Shown here: positions 10,706-21,527 of the stretch, in pieces
Position numbering within the stretch: position 1 is the stretch's first letter
How the letters are laid out: each line of letters begins with the position of its first letter
NCBI GenBank assembly: GCA_944739405.2
Contig: OX123205.2
Coordinates: forward strand, 41,002,475-41,066,474
Origin: Euclidia mi
Lineage: Eukaryota; Arthropoda; Insecta; Lepidoptera; Erebidae
Direction: 5' to 3'
DNA: 64,000 bases
Translations under genes and position numbers: made by a program
The notes under the pieces: generated by a model
What the model was told of the DNA's origin: nothing
The model's input: only the letters and a program-made list of their open reading frames with translations
Databases searched by the model: none

Positions 10706-11316
10706 TGTTTGAAATAGAATTAGTTTTTATTATAAGTCAAATCGATTAGATCGATTGAGTAACATTTTGTTTAGTCTATTGAAAATTTCTGACAATGGTC
10801 ACACTGAACTGTCACTTCCGTTCGCTCCCGCGTTGAGAAATTACCACGTTGTCGACTCTTATTGTGAGCACACCTTTTTGCATTTCGTGTGAATTGATTA
10901 ATTGAACTAAATAGAGTAAACCGCCTTGAATGCCGCCTGATCTAGTGCTTGCAACGGTAAATTGTGATAAAAGACATTGTGAACTATTCATTGACATTTG
11001 CAAGGAGAAATTGCGAATCCTGTGAACTTGCATCGTGCATTGAAGACGCTGCGTTAGAGTCTGGTAAAGTAAAGATAATTCACTTGCTAATATTGGCCAA
11101 TTTTAGTCTTGTGTGTATCTAGCTTGCCTCCACTCAAGAACATCACCAGGAGCTATAAGGTAAAATCTTCATATAACTACTTTATAATTTGTCATCGCTG
11201 AGAATCTCAGCAATATGTGTCAGACATTTGATTACTTTAGGACAACTGGATGAATATAAATTAGCTTCCACTGTGCTTACAACCAATTCCCAGTAAGCCT
11301 ACGGTAATTCTAGACA
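10706..11316 (+). repeat. BEL/Pao 5' LTR
   Basis: Starts TGTTTGAAATAG, ends TTCTAGACA. Matches 17579-18192 along its whole length. It holds a minus-strand open frame (10812-11033) that is only a shadow. Confidence 0.95.
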
Positions 11317-12049
11317 TAATTTTGGTGCAGAGCTGTAGTTGAAATTTAGCCGCTGTTGCATTACTGAGTATAAACTCAGATTGGTATGAGCTTGTATCTT
11401 ATCACCTTGTAGACAGTATTGTAGTGTTTGTCAGGTCAGTTATTGTCTAAAATACATAATATTTAATTGTATAAGTTGACCTAGATAATTTGAAACACAT
11501 TGTCACATAACCTCAATCAGTAATTGTTGATTTGTATTGTTGAATAATCTAACTTAAATTTGTTGTTGCATTAATAAGTCAGTTTGTTTGGATACATAAC
11601 AGCTGTATGTATCAATAAATTTAGTAAATTTAGTTTACTGCATATATTCATAAACATAACAACCAACTTGACCTTGCCACTTGGGCGGGTCACATTAATA
11701 AACTTTGTTTTGTTATAATATAAAGATAATATTGTTAGGTAACACATATTCTGTGCTTACTTCCTATTGTATATCATAAATAACACAGTTAGTCTGTCTG
11801 TTGCAAATAATTAACTAATTAAGTTGAAGTTTCAACTTTATTAATTTGTTATAAGTTATAACTTTGATAACTTTTGTGTTTGTTTCAATATACTGAAACC
11901 TTAAATTTTGTTGGGCAGTAAATACCTGTCACTTGCCTTCACTTGCAGTAAACAGGCTAATACTTTGTTGGTTTCAAAGAATTAAGAAAAATTAAGTTTT
12001 GATTGTTAATTTTATTTAGCGCTTGTCCGGGCTCTTTTGAATTTTGATT
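11317..12049 (+). other. BEL/Pao leader region
   Basis: About 730 bp between LTR and the gag ATG, AT-rich in contrast to the GC-richer coding part. No coding signal; presumably 5' UTR and packaging region. Confidence 0.6.
11323..11342 (+). promoter_or_regulatory. Putative primer-binding site
   Basis: TGGTGCAGAGCTG begins 6 nt after the 5' LTR, the usual PBS position and TGG start. The matching tRNA was not determined. Confidence 0.4.
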
Positions 12050-13659
12050 ATGTCAGCTATCAAGGACTTGCGTGCGGCTGCTGGTGCTATTGCATCAGAT
12101 TTGCGCTGGTTTGCCTCGGCCAATGCTTTAGTGAACCGGCCTGATCGCCAGCAGGCCTTACTTCAGAGGTACGAGCGGATTGACGATCGCCTGGCAAGTG
12201 TGGAACAGCAATTCCGCACTTTCAGCACTTGTTGTCTTGAAGTGTCAATCAATGATTTCACCGCTGACCAGCGAAATAAGGTCAGCGAAGACTATGCCCA
12301 GGTCTTAGACCTGTATGATGCTGTCTCCAATAGTGCGAGACAACTAGTTGCCGATAGGGAAGGGCAACCCGGCCTGAAGCAGGAGCTTCCTAGGTCAGCA
12401 CCGGGGCTGGTGAGTAGGCTCCCTACTTTGGACCTCCCCCATTTTGATGGCTGCCTAGGAAGCTACCTGGGCTTCGTTAATTTGTTCGACAGCCTAGTCC
12501 ATGATAGGGCTGACCTTCGGCCGGCACAAAAGTTGGCCTATCTAATGTCGGTACTGGATGGGGAGGCAAAAGGCCTCATCCAGCATCTGCCCGTGTCTGA
12601 CGAGGCGTACCAGACGGCTCGGGACCTAATTACCCGTAGGTACCATAACAAGCGTGGCCTCGCCGACACGCATATTGAGCAGATTTTGGGTTTGCCGACG
12701 CTCACCCGGGTCTCTGGGTTGCGCACCCAACTTTTGAACCCGCTTTTAAGTGCCTTGACCTGCCCGTGGACCAATGGTCCTATCTATTGGTGCACATTGT
12801 GCTGAAGAAGCTGCCTGCCGACCTGAGGTCGCGTTTTGAGCAGCGCTTTGGTGGGGATAGCGCGACCCATCTGCCCCCCTTTGCTGACCTGGAGAGGTTC
12901 CTGGAGGATGAGTGCCGGGTCTTGGACAACTCCGGTGGTGACACGCCGGCTAAGACGCAGCCGCCCAAGGTCAAGGAGCAGGCTCGCGGTCACACCCGAG
13001 CCAATGTTGACCGGCGCCCTCCTCGCTTTGCGGTCACGCAGAGCCCAGCGGAGTGCTCCTACTGCAAGGTCACGGGGCACAGAACGGCCAGTTGTAGGGC
13101 ATTCTTGGACCTACATGTCGCCTCTCGTAGGCGCATCGCGAATGCCCGCCGCCTTTGCTTCTCTTGCTTGGGGTCCCACTACCAGCGAGACTGCCCAAAC
13201 TCTCGCCCCTGTCCTCACTGTGGAGGACAGCATTTGGACATTCTCTGTATGAATGCCAGAGAGGTTGGCCGCTTGTCCAACCAGCCGACGCCCCGCACGG
13301 GCGGGTGTTTTGAAGGTGGCAGCCGAGGCTCACCGGCGCGTAGCCGAGAGTCGCCTCGCTCAATTGATCGCCACTCGCCCCGCTTGGAGAACCGTAGCGT
13401 GCGCACGCCTCCTCTCTCTCGCGCACCTGAATGTGCTGTTCAGCGTCACCAGCACCATGACTGCTGCCCCAGGTATTCGCCTCCTTTGGCGGAGCGTCCC
13501 CGCCTTGACTCGCGCCCACCTCGTTTTGGGCGGGTGCGTCATTATGACCCCCCACAGATGGCGCGCGGATCGAGTCATCGCGCTTTTGAGGCCTTCAAGC
13601 CGCACCCCCATTTTGATTTGCCTGGTCCTGGCCAACGGTCGCCGCCCAGGCAACAATAG
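12050..13659 (+). pseudogene. gag: BEL/Pao gag, frameshifted
   Basis: Starts at ATG 12050 (MSAIKDLRAAAGA); the in-frame TTG at 12044 is a weaker choice. The first frame holds a coiled N-terminal part and the DUF1759-type capsid region (LPHFDGCLGSYLGFVNLFDS ... AYLMSVLDGEAKGLIQHL). The frame is lost near 12735-12757: the normal continuation, DLPVDQWSYLLVH, is read in another frame from 12757. The second part has two Cys/His zinc-knuckle regions (CSYCKVTGHRTASC at about 13051 and CFSCLGSHYQRDC at about 13159, followed by CPHCGGQH) and a basic, proline-rich tail. It ends at UAG 13657-13659. Gag forms the particle and binds RNA. A small deletion at the junction is likely. Confidence 0.85.
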
Positions 13660-16600
13660 GTCATTGACTCCTGCCCTATAACGCCAACCTCCCCCATTGA
13701 CACAGTTATCCTACCAACGGTTGCTGTTAGGGTCTGGGGACCCACGGGGACCTCTGTTGTTGTCCGTGCTATATTGGACACAGGTTCACAAGGTTGCATT
13801 GTTTCCACTTATTTGGTAGGGCAGGTTAAATTGAATATGGGCTCTTTTCCAAATTGTATACGGGGCATAGGTGACGTAGCCTCTAATGTTGAAGGGCAAG
13901 TTAAGGTTTTGTTTGGCCCTGTTGAATCTTCACACCCGAGGATTAGAACCTCGGCTATTGTGCTGAAGAATATTTTGGGCATGCATCCACAGAAACAGCT
14001 ACCTGCTGCTGTGGTGAATTTGACATCGGGATTGGAACTGGCAGACCCCAAATTTGACACACCGGGACAAATCGACTTGTTGATTGGCTCTGATGTCCTC
14101 GGTGGAATTTTGATTGGTGGGAAACGGGTCTTGGTGCCAAATGGTTTGACTGCCATCCCGACCATATTTGGATTTGCTTTGATGGGACCTGTACCTAGGG
14201 ACCCCCCTCCACCTGAACTTGAAAATTTGTTGGCTGTAGGCTCCGCTCTCTCTGATGCGGTTCAGAGGTTTTGGGAGGTAGAGGAGCCCCCTCAAGCTGC
14301 CCGTTTGAATCCAGAACATGAGGAGTGCGAGCTGTTCTTCCAGAACAACACTGGTCGACTCCGTTCTGGTCGGATTATTACGAGGCTACCCTTTCTGTCT
14401 GTTCGGCCTCCGCTTGGTGAGTCACGACCTTTAGCCGAAAAGAGTTTGTTGGCCATGGAGCGCCGCATGGGTCGTGATCCGGAGCTCAGACAGAAGTACA
14501 TTGAGTTCATGAGGGAATATGAACAGTTGGGACACATGTCTGTGTCAAATTTGGATTGGCGTTCGGTGGAGCATTACTTTCTCCCGCATCATGCGGTATT
14601 GAAGCCATCGACTGGCAAGCTGCGCACAGTGTTTGATGGTTCTGCGCAGACTTCAACAGGCGTATCCTTGAACCAGTGCTTGCATTCTGGTCCCAAGTTG
14701 GTCAAGGACCTTTGTGACGTCATCACCAGCTTCCGACGACATCAGGTTGTCTTTGTGGCCGACATAAAAATGATGTTCAGGCAGACGATTATCCACCCTG
14801 ATGACCGTCGCTTCCAGCTGATCTTTTGGAGAGAGTCTCCTCGCGATCCCATGGTCGTCTACGAGCTCAATACAAATACGTACGGGTTAAGGTCAAGCCC
14901 CTACTTGGCAATACGTTCTCTTTGGGAGCTCGCAGACCGCGAAGGCTTACGTTTCCCACGAGCCTCCGCCATCTTGAAGGACGATATTTACGTCGATGAC
15001 ATTTGCTCGGGCGCCTCCACAGCGGACGAGGCGATCCTCCTGCGGGACGAATTGATAGGTATTTTGGCCTCCGCTGGTTATGAGTTGCGTAAATGGATTT
15101 CCAACTCACCAGCGCTTTTGGAAGGCTTGCCAGAGGATCATCAGCAAGATCCACATTTGTTTGAGATTGTTGACAACCCCGCCATGATGGCTGTTCTCGG
15201 CGTTCAGTACAGACCAGTCCAAGACATCTTTACATATAACGTAGACTTGAAATTGCCGTGTTCTTGGACTAAACGTCTCGTATTGTCTACTGTCGCCAGA
15301 ACCTTTGATCCGAACGGTTGGATCTGTCCAATTATATTTTGGGCAAAATGCTTCTTGCAGAAGCTTTGGACAGCAGGATTGACCTGGGACGAACCTCTGC
15401 ACGGCACTCTTGTTGAGGAATGGACCTCTTTTGTATCCTCACTTCCTGCCGTCAACGAGATCTCCTTGCCTCGTCCCATCCTTCCTCCCGGGAAGTACAA
15501 GGCCACCCTTCACGGGTTTTGTGACGCCTCGGAACGTGGTCACGCCGCCGTGGTGTACTTGCGCACAGTTAGTGCCTCAGGTCAGGTGAGGGTTTCCCTG
15601 ATCATGGCAAAGAGCAAGGTGGCACCCCTTCGGACATCTCTGACCATTCCAAAATTGGAGCTCTCGGGAGCAGCACTACTTGTACGCTTATTGAACCACG
15701 TGTCCAGTACTTTGGGTAAAAGCATTTGTATTGATGGGACCTACGCCTGGACAGACAGCCAAATTGTACTTTGTTGGTTGAAGGCTTCTGTCCACACCTT
15801 GGAGGTATTTGTCGCTAATCGCGTTTCCCGAATCCAGAAATCCGAAGTCAAACTTGTTTGGAGACACGTGCCAGGTGAGCTCAACCCCGCTGATTGTGCC
15901 TCGCGCGGATGCTTGACGCCTAGTTTGATAGGTCATTCGCTGTGGTGGGGTCTGGAATGGTTGAGTCGACCAGAAATTGATTGGCCTCGAACGCCAGTTT
16001 TGAATACTGCTAATTTGCCGGGTCTACGAACACTCGCTCTTGAGAAGGTAGAATGCGCCTTCGACCCCGATTTCCTGTTGAATCGTTACAGCTCCCTCGA
16101 CAAGTTGTTAGGTGTTACTGCTTGGATAAAGCGTTTTGTTTTTAACTTTAGGCACCCACAACAGAAACGACTGACACCGTTTCTCTCACCACAGGAACGA
16201 CAGGAGTCCCTCACCTTTTGGGTTCGTTCTGTGCAATTGGAGCATTTTGAAAGGGAGATTGCTATCCTCAAGTCGGGGAAATCGAAATTGTCGGGAGCTG
16301 TCTCTAAATTGAACCCCTTTTTGGACGATACGGGTCTCTTGCGCGTTGGAGGGCGTCTCAAGAACGCCAACCTCCCTTACGGAGCACGTCACCCTCTTTT
16401 GTTACCTAAGGACGGTCATTTGGTACGCTTGTTGGTAACTGACCGTCACCTTAAAAATTCGCATGCTGGTTGTAATGCGCTCTTGGCCATTTTGCAACGC
16501 GAGTTTTGGATCTTGTCTGCCCGAAGAATTATTCGGAGTGTAGTCTTTCGCTGCATCCCTTGCTATAAGCTCAAGGCTTCTACCATGCAGCCCTTGATGG

Positions 16601-17547
16601 GAGACTTACCGGCAGATCGCGTAACTGAGAGCAGGACGTTTGACGGTGTTGGCACGGACTTCGCAGGTCCCTTTTTGGTGAAAACGTCGACACTTCGAAA
16701 CAGCAAGACTGTTAAGGCCTACTTGTGTGTTTTTGTTTGTCTCTCCACAAAGGCCGTACACTTAGAACTGGTCTCCTCGCTTACGACCGAGGCGTTTGTA
16801 GCCACATTTGACAGATTTGTATCCCGCAGAGGGATGCCTTCCTTGATCCGTTCTGACTGCGGCACTAACTTCAAGGGCACCTATAATTATTTGAATGATG
16901 TTGTTAATTTCCTTGAAACCAACAAAGCTGATATAGGTGATAGGCTTGCCCGACGTGGGATAAATTGGTTGTTTTCCCCACCAAATTGTCCACACTGGGG
17001 TGGTATATTTGAGGCCGCCGTAAAATCGGCTAAAACACACTTGCGCAGGACAATCGGTGAGTCTGTTCTTACATTTGAGGAACTCGCAACTGTGTTTTGT
17101 AAGATTGAGGCCGTTTTGAGCTCTCGGCCATTGTGCCCGATCTCCTCAGATCCGAATGATTTGGAGGCCCTTACGCCGGGCCATTTTTTGATTGGTCGCC
17201 CACTTGTCGCCTTGCCTGAGTACCCCTACATTGATACGAGACCTGGTCGTCTCTCGCGCTTTGAATTGGTACGCCAGATTACTCAGAGCTTTTGGAAACG
17301 CTGGAATTTGGAATATTTGCACATACTCCAGCAACGCGTTAAGTGGACCGACAAGACCGATCCACCCAAGATTGGTGACCTCGTTTTGATCAAGGAGGCT
17401 AACCTTCCGCCACTCAGATGGCGCAGGGGGCGCATCCTTCGTTTGGTAACTGGGGCTGATGGAGTTCCCCGATTTGCTGAGGTCTTGGTGGACGGTTCGA
17501 TTCTGAGGAGAGCGGTTGCAACATTGTCACGTCTACCAACCGATTAG
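13660..17547 (+). CDS. pol: BEL/Pao pol polyprotein
   Basis: Open from the codon after the gag UAG, in the same frame, to the stop at 17545-17547. Numbering from 13774: protease active site LDTGSQG at residues 1-7; a long linker; RT with DIKMMFRQ and the catalytic YVDD at 406-409; RNase H starting near FCDASERG (D584) with TDSQIVLCWLK and NPADCASRG; integrase with its zinc region near residue 892 (HLKNSHAG ... CIPCYK), catalytic D962 (GTDFAGP), D1028 (RSDCGTNF) and E1080 (GGIFEAAVK), spacing of 51 residues between the last two; and a DUF5641-like C-terminus (FWKRWNLEYLHILQQR ... PPLRWRRGRI). All catalytic residues are present. Translation probably needs the gag ORF upstream; the UAG at 13657 blocks simple fusion unless it is read through. 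Confidence 0.95.
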   Translation, partial: VIDSCPITPTSPIDTVILPTVAVRVWGPTGTSVVVRAILDTGSQGCIVSTYLVGQVKLNMGSFPNCIRGIGDVASNVEGQVKVLFGPVESSHPRIRTSAIVLKNILGMHPQKQLPAAVVNLTSGLELADPKFDTPGQIDLLIGSDVLGGILIGGKRVLVPNGLTAIPTIFGFALMGPVPRDPPPPELENLLAVGSALSDAVQRFWEVEEPPQAARLNPEHEECELFFQNNTGRLRSGRIITRLPFLSVRPPLGESRPLAEKSLLAMERRMGRDPELRQKYIEFMREYEQLGHMSVSNLDWRSVEHYFLPHHAVLKPSTGKLRTVFDGSAQTSTGVSLNQCLHSGPKLVKDLCDVITSFRRHQVVFVADIKMMFRQTIIHPDDRRFQLIFWRESPRDPMVVYELNTNTYGLRSSPYLAIRSLWELADREGLRFPRASAILKDDIYVDDICSGASTADEAILLRDELIGILASAGYELRKWISNSPALLEGLPEDHQQDPHLFEIVDNPAMMAVLGVQYRPVQDIFTYNVDLKLPCSWTKRLVLSTVARTFDPNGWICPIIFWAKCFLQKLWTAGLTWDEPLHGTLVEEWTSFVSSLPAVNEISLPRPILPPGKYKATLHGFCDASERGHAAVVYLRTVSASGQVRVSLIMAKSKVAPLRTSLTIPKLELSGAALLVRLLNHVSSTLGKSICIDGTYAWTDSQIVLCWLKASVHTLEVFVANRVSRIQKSEVKLVWRHVPGELNPADCASRGCLTPSLIGHSLWWGLEWLSRPEIDWPRTPVLNTANLPGLRTLALEKVECAFDPDFLLNRYSSLDKLLGVTAWIKRFVFNFRHPQQKRLTPFLSPQERQESLTFWVRSVQLEHFEREIAILKSGKSKLSGAVSKLNPFLDDTGLLRVGGRLKNANLPYGARHPLLLPKDGHLVRLLVTDRHLKNSHAGCNALLAILQREFWILSARRIIRSVVFRCIPCYKLKASTMQPLMGDLPADRVTESRTFDGVGTDFAGPFLVKTSTLRNSKTVKAYLCVFVCLSTKAVHLELVSSLTTEAFVATFDRFVSRRGMPSLIRSDCGTNFKGTYNYLNDVVNFLETNKADIGDRLARRGINWLFSPPNCPHWGGIFEAAVKSAKTHLRRTIGESVLTFEELATVFCKIEAVLSSRPLCPISSDPNDLEALTPGHFLIGRPLVALPEYPYIDTRPGRLSRFELVRQITQSFWKRWNLEYLHILQQRVKWTDKTDPPKIGDLVLIKEANLPPLRWRRGRILRLVTGADGVPRFAEVLVDGSILRRAVATLSRLPTD

Positions 17548-17557
17548 CGGACCGGTA

Positions 17558-17578
17558 GGCCGGTCCGGGGCGGGTGGA
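17558..17578 (+). promoter_or_regulatory. Polypurine tract of BEL/Pao
   Basis: A G-rich run (CCGGGGCGGGTGGA) ends directly before the 3' LTR TG at 17579. This is the expected place for the plus-strand primer. Confidence 0.7.
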
Positions 17579-18192
17579 TGTTTGAAATAGAATTAGTTTT
17601 TATTATAAGTCAAATCGATTAGATCGATTGAGTAACATTTTGTTTAGTCTATTGAAAATTTCTGACAATGGTCACACTGAACTGTCACTTCCGTTCGCTC
17701 CCGCGTTGAGAAATTACCACGTTGTCGACTCTTATTGTGAGCTTTTTGCATTTCGTGTGAATTGATTAATTGAACTAAATAGAGTAAACCGCCTTGAATG
17801 CCGCCTGATCTAGTGCTGGCAACGGTAAATTGTGATAAAAGACATTGTGAACTATTCATTGACATTTGCAAGGAGAAATTGCGAATCCTGTGAACTTGCA
17901 TCGTGCATTGAAGACGCTGCGTTAGAGTCTGGTAAAGTAAAGATAATTCACTTGCTAATATTGGCCAATTTTAGTCTTGTGTGTATCTAGCTTGCCTCCA
18001 GGACTCCACTCAAGAACATCACCAGGAGCTATAAGGTAAAATCTTCATATAACTACTTTATAATTTGTCATCGCTGAGAATCTCAGCAATATGTGTCAGA
18101 CATTTGATTACTTTAGGACAACTGGATGAATATAAATTAGCTTCCACTGTGCTTACAACCAATTCCCAGTAAGCCTACGGTAATTCTAGACA
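17579..18192 (+). repeat. BEL/Pao 3' LTR
   Basis: Second LTR; differs from the first by T to G in AGTGCTTGCAACGG, a 5-bp deletion and an 8-bp insertion (GGACTCCA). Followed by AAAGA, the right target duplication (18193-18197). Confidence 0.95.
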
Positions 18193-18197
18193 AAAGA

Positions 18198-18746
18198 TGT
18201 TTCAATAATCATCGGGTGATCAGTCCGACAATTGTTATATGTATTATTATTGTTAGCCGATAAAGTCGTACTCTCTGTTTCCAAAATTTTCTTTTGACCC
18301 CTAGTCATCACGTTAATTATACATTCGTTCATCCTTTTTAATCCATCCGAAGATATTATTATTCTAGATAACGCGTCTGCAGCCACATTATCTTTTTCTT
18401 TAATATATTCGATTTCAAAATCGTACTCCTCTAAAATCAGTCTAAATTTAGTCAACCGACTTGACGGGTTGTTCATGTTGAACAAGTACACTAGAGGCCG
18501 ATGATCGGTAAATATTTTAAACTTTTTCCCAAACAGATAGGGTCTAAAATATTTAACAAACCAAACTACCGCAAGCATTTCCTTTTCTATCGTAGGATAG
18601 TTTAATTCGGCTTTGTTTAAGCTTCGACTTGCATAAGCGACCGGCCGACCATCCCCATTACACAGCATTGAACCAATAGCTTTGCCTGAGGCGTCAGTGT
18701 ATAATTTAAATATATTGTCCGGTGAAAAATCCGGATATTGTAACAT
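18198..18746 (-). pseudogene. Gypsy RNase H region
   Basis: Frame with FKLYTDASGKAIGSML (catalytic D), EKEMLAVVWFVKYFRPYLFG, FTDHRPLVYLF and EYIKEKDNVAADALSR, the signature of the gypsy RNase H. It is in a different frame from the RT upstream; the change is near 18747. It stops where the BEL/Pao element was inserted and the polyprotein resumes at about 10700. Confidence 0.85.
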
Positions 18747-19909
18747 TGTGGAGACGACAAACTACTTTTTAATTTAAGGAAGGAATTTTCACAGTTATCG
18801 GTCCACAGAAATGGTACATTTTTCCTACATAAACTATTTAATGGAATTACGATTTCTCCAAAATTTGGTATGAAACGGCGGTAATAATTGGCAAAAGCTA
18901 CAAAACGTTTGACCTCGTCGCATGACCTTGGAGTTGGATATTCCTTCAATGCCTGAATTTTATTAGGATCGGGTTTAACGCCTTCTGCACTAACTACGTG
19001 GCCCAAATATAATAGCTCTTTCTTAAGAAATTGGCACTTTTTTGGGTTCAATTTTAAATTTACTTGCCTGAGTCTATAAAACAAGTCCATTAGGTTTTTA
19101 TGGTGCATTTTTAAATTTCGTCCGTAAATAATTAAATCATCTAAATAAAAAAAACATTTTTCGTATTTTAAACCAGCTAAAGCTATTGTCATTGCCCTTG
19201 AAAATGCACTTGGACTTGTTTTTAGACCCATGGGTATCCGTTTCATTTGATATTGTTTATCAAATGTAAAAGATGTATATTTTCTGCTAGCAGGGTCAAG
19301 GTTAAATTGATAATAACTGTTTTGTAAATCTAAATGGCTGAAGTAAACAGCCCCGGAAAGCGAATCTAATTTATCTATAATATTTGGTAAGGGAAATCTG
19401 TCATCACAAATTTTCTCGTTTAATTTTCTATAATCTACCACTAGCCTAAATTTTTTCTCACCGATTTCGGATCTTTTTGGTACTAATAGTATTGAGCTAG
19501 ACCATTCGGTTGTAGTTTCCTCTATGATATCGTCGTCTAACATTTTTTTAAGCTGTTTTTTAATCTCAGTTGTTTGAAATTTAGGTAATCTATACTGCTT
19601 TTTGTAAACAGGCGTGGCTTCAGACTTTAAATGTATAGTTTGCTGAAATATATTGCTAGTTGATAACGTGTCCCCTTCCAAATAAAAAATATCGGAAAAT
19701 TTTGCACAAATGTTTTCAATATCTAATTGTTCCTCTTTATTTAATCCGCTTAAATCTAATTCAGAAAATAATTTTTTAACCCTATCCGAGTTTACCGAAC
19801 ATTCATTAAAATTAATAATATCATAATTATTTAAATCATCAAAATCATGACTAAAAAAACTCAAATTTACTTCATTATCACGCGTATTCAAAACCCGTAA
19901 TGGTATCTT
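18747..19909 (-). pseudogene. Gypsy reverse transcriptase
   Basis: Minus-strand frame with typical Ty3/gypsy RT blocks: RLVVDYRKLNEKICDDRFPLP, FSHLDLQNSYYQF (catalytic D), IPMGLKTSPSAFSRAM, YLDD at about 19136-19147, and LYLGHVVSAEGVKPDPNK followed by ALKEYPTPRSCDEVKRFVAF. It copies element RNA into DNA. An in-frame TGA (19910-19912) separates it from the protease part and a 1-nt frame change near 18747 separates it from RNase H, so the polyprotein is broken on both sides. Confidence 0.9.
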
Positions 19910-19912
19910 TCA

Positions 19913-20539
19913 ATTTTTGGGACAAACAATTGCGCCCGCTAAGAACACTCCATCACATAATTCTTTAGGAAAAACAACACAATTATTTTTGAGGTGCGTT
20001 GAAACAAAATGAATTGATTCAGATCGAGAAGGGACTTGTAAATAGTTATTACTGCCTATAATCCCTGCTTGTAAAGCAGTGCAAATTTCTAAGTTATCGC
20101 AATAAAGTTTCAAGATATTGTGTTCCAAGTTAAGATTAGCTTTGTATTTACTTAAAAAGTCTAAGCCGAGAATACCGTCACATGAACAACATAACTCTTC
20201 AAAAACGTGAAACTTATGCATGAATTTCTGCCCCGATATAGTCAAGGTTAAATAAACATATCCGACTGAGTAAAGTTGTCCGCACACACCATTTATTTTA
20301 ACGCGCCCCGAATGCAATGTAGCGTTAAAATGTTTTAATTTTTCGTACTTAATAGCACTGAGTGTGGCTCCCGTATCCACTAACCAATAACTAAAATAAT
20401 TGTTTATTATTGATTTTATCGTGTTGTAATTACTGTAATAGCAAATACTATTATTATTATTATGTTTAGGGACGAAAAAACTGACTTGTACTCGGTTGAT
20501 TAACGTCAATAGAATCAGTGGTATGGGACGATTGAGCAT
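19913..20539 (-). pseudogene. Gypsy protease region
   Basis: Contains the aspartic protease site WLVDTGATLSAI (near 20380) and the later GILGLDFL motif typical of retroviral-type proteases. The frame overlaps the end of gag (20466-20539) by 74 bp and lies +1 relative to it; see the gag entry. It ends at TGA 19910-19912, in frame with the RT, so that stop is a mutation. Confidence 0.8.
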
Positions 20540-21003
20540 CTGGTACAGTAAAATGTCTTATTTGAGCGCCCCTAGTAGAGTTCGATTGACCTTGACCACC
20601 GTTACCTCTATCCTCGGAGTATCGCCGATGGGGTTCAGTCGGGGTTCGATAGTATGTCCGCGACTGACCTTGAGTGTTGAAGCCACGAGTACCGCGCTGA
20701 CCGCGGTGGTAACGGCCTCTAAACCCTCTGTAATTCTGTCTGGGCTGAAAATAATTCGATTTACCTAACTTTAAAATACTCATATCAGGAAACGTTTAAA
20801 TTTCCTCATCCTGTGCGCCCTTAATAGCATCTTTCAAACTGGTATAATTTCTAGCTGAAATTATTGTGCCGAGATGTCCATTTCGCAAACCTCCAGCAAA
20901 GCACTTTATTGCTGTTTTTTCGTTCAAAGGTTTTAAAATATCATATTTAGAGGGATCACCGTCGGCTTGCGCAACAGTCAGCTCCACAAATAATTGTTCT
21001 ATA
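20466..21003 (-). pseudogene. gag: Gypsy gag, C-terminal half
   Basis: Two frame-consistent pieces split by TAA at 20796-20798. The first continues the capsid-like part (LTVAQADGDPSKYDILKPLN) interrupted by the short LTR element; the second is a basic RG-rich nucleocapsid-like tail (RGFRGRYHRGQRG) without a zinc knuckle. It ends near 20466 just after a run of six T in minus orientation (CAGTTTTTTCGTCCC), where the reading frame changes by +1 into protease. One T fewer would fuse the frames. Confidence 0.75.
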
Positions 21004-21527
21004 TGTCGGAGGAAGCTATGATTGTTGATTTTATAAATAATTCACTTTAAAATTATAATTTAACCTTATTTGATTTGTGAAATATTTCTATAGCTTAAAA
21101 CCTTATTTTTCTTAGTTATTTAAAAAGTTGTGAATGTACTAGTTCAGATAATGACCAATCAGAGCAGGACGCGTGTCTCGAGCGGGGTCGAGGTGCCATC
21201 TAATTTAAAAGGAGAACTGACAGCTAATGGTGACATTGGTATATGGTGTTCTGTGCATTGTCTTTTGAGAGCAATCGGCAGATCGAGTTGGATTATTGAG
21301 TATAGAGAAAGTAAATTAAGATAGTTGCCCTGAACCCGCTGCTCGGTCTTGTCTGATAGTTTTATTAGTATTTAGCAACATTGTAAACTGATAAATATTG
21401 TTCAACCCTAATTAAAATATTGTCAAACTTAGCTGATTGTGTTTTGTGCCCGCATTTTACCCCTATGACGCCCACTAAGTCCGCAACCAATAATAGCAAT
21501 GTCGATGAAAATAATCCTTCTCCGACA
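21004..21527 (+). repeat. LTR 1 of the short LTR element
   Basis: TGTCGGAG ... CTCCGACA, 524 bp, identical in length to 22347-22870. Differs from LTR 2 near 21131 (TTGTG versus TTATG) and near 21170 (CAGGACG versus CAGCACG). Confidence 0.9.

Larger units (their letters stand above)
10706..18192 (+). mobile_element. Full-length BEL/Pao LTR retrotransposon, recent
   Basis: 7487 bp with LTRs of 611 and 614 bp, a 5-bp AAAGA duplication, leader, gag and pol in order protease, RT, RNase H, integrase, DUF5641-like tail. The LTRs differ by one substitution and two indels (a 5-bp stretch missing in the 3' LTR near 17743 and 8 extra bases near 18000), so insertion was recent. It sits inside the RNase H to integrase junction of the minus-strand gypsy. 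Gag is broken by a frameshift and a UAG separates gag from pol, so this copy may need help or recoding to move. Confidence 0.95.

Noticed and set aside
10812..11033. Minus-strand frame repeated at 17644-17901
   Set aside because: It lies in the two LTRs of the BEL/Pao element and is repeated only because the LTRs are; no protein features.
13070..13555. Long frames on both strands in the GC-rich gag region
   Set aside because: They are shadows of the gag frame, which has the zinc knuckles and the correct context.
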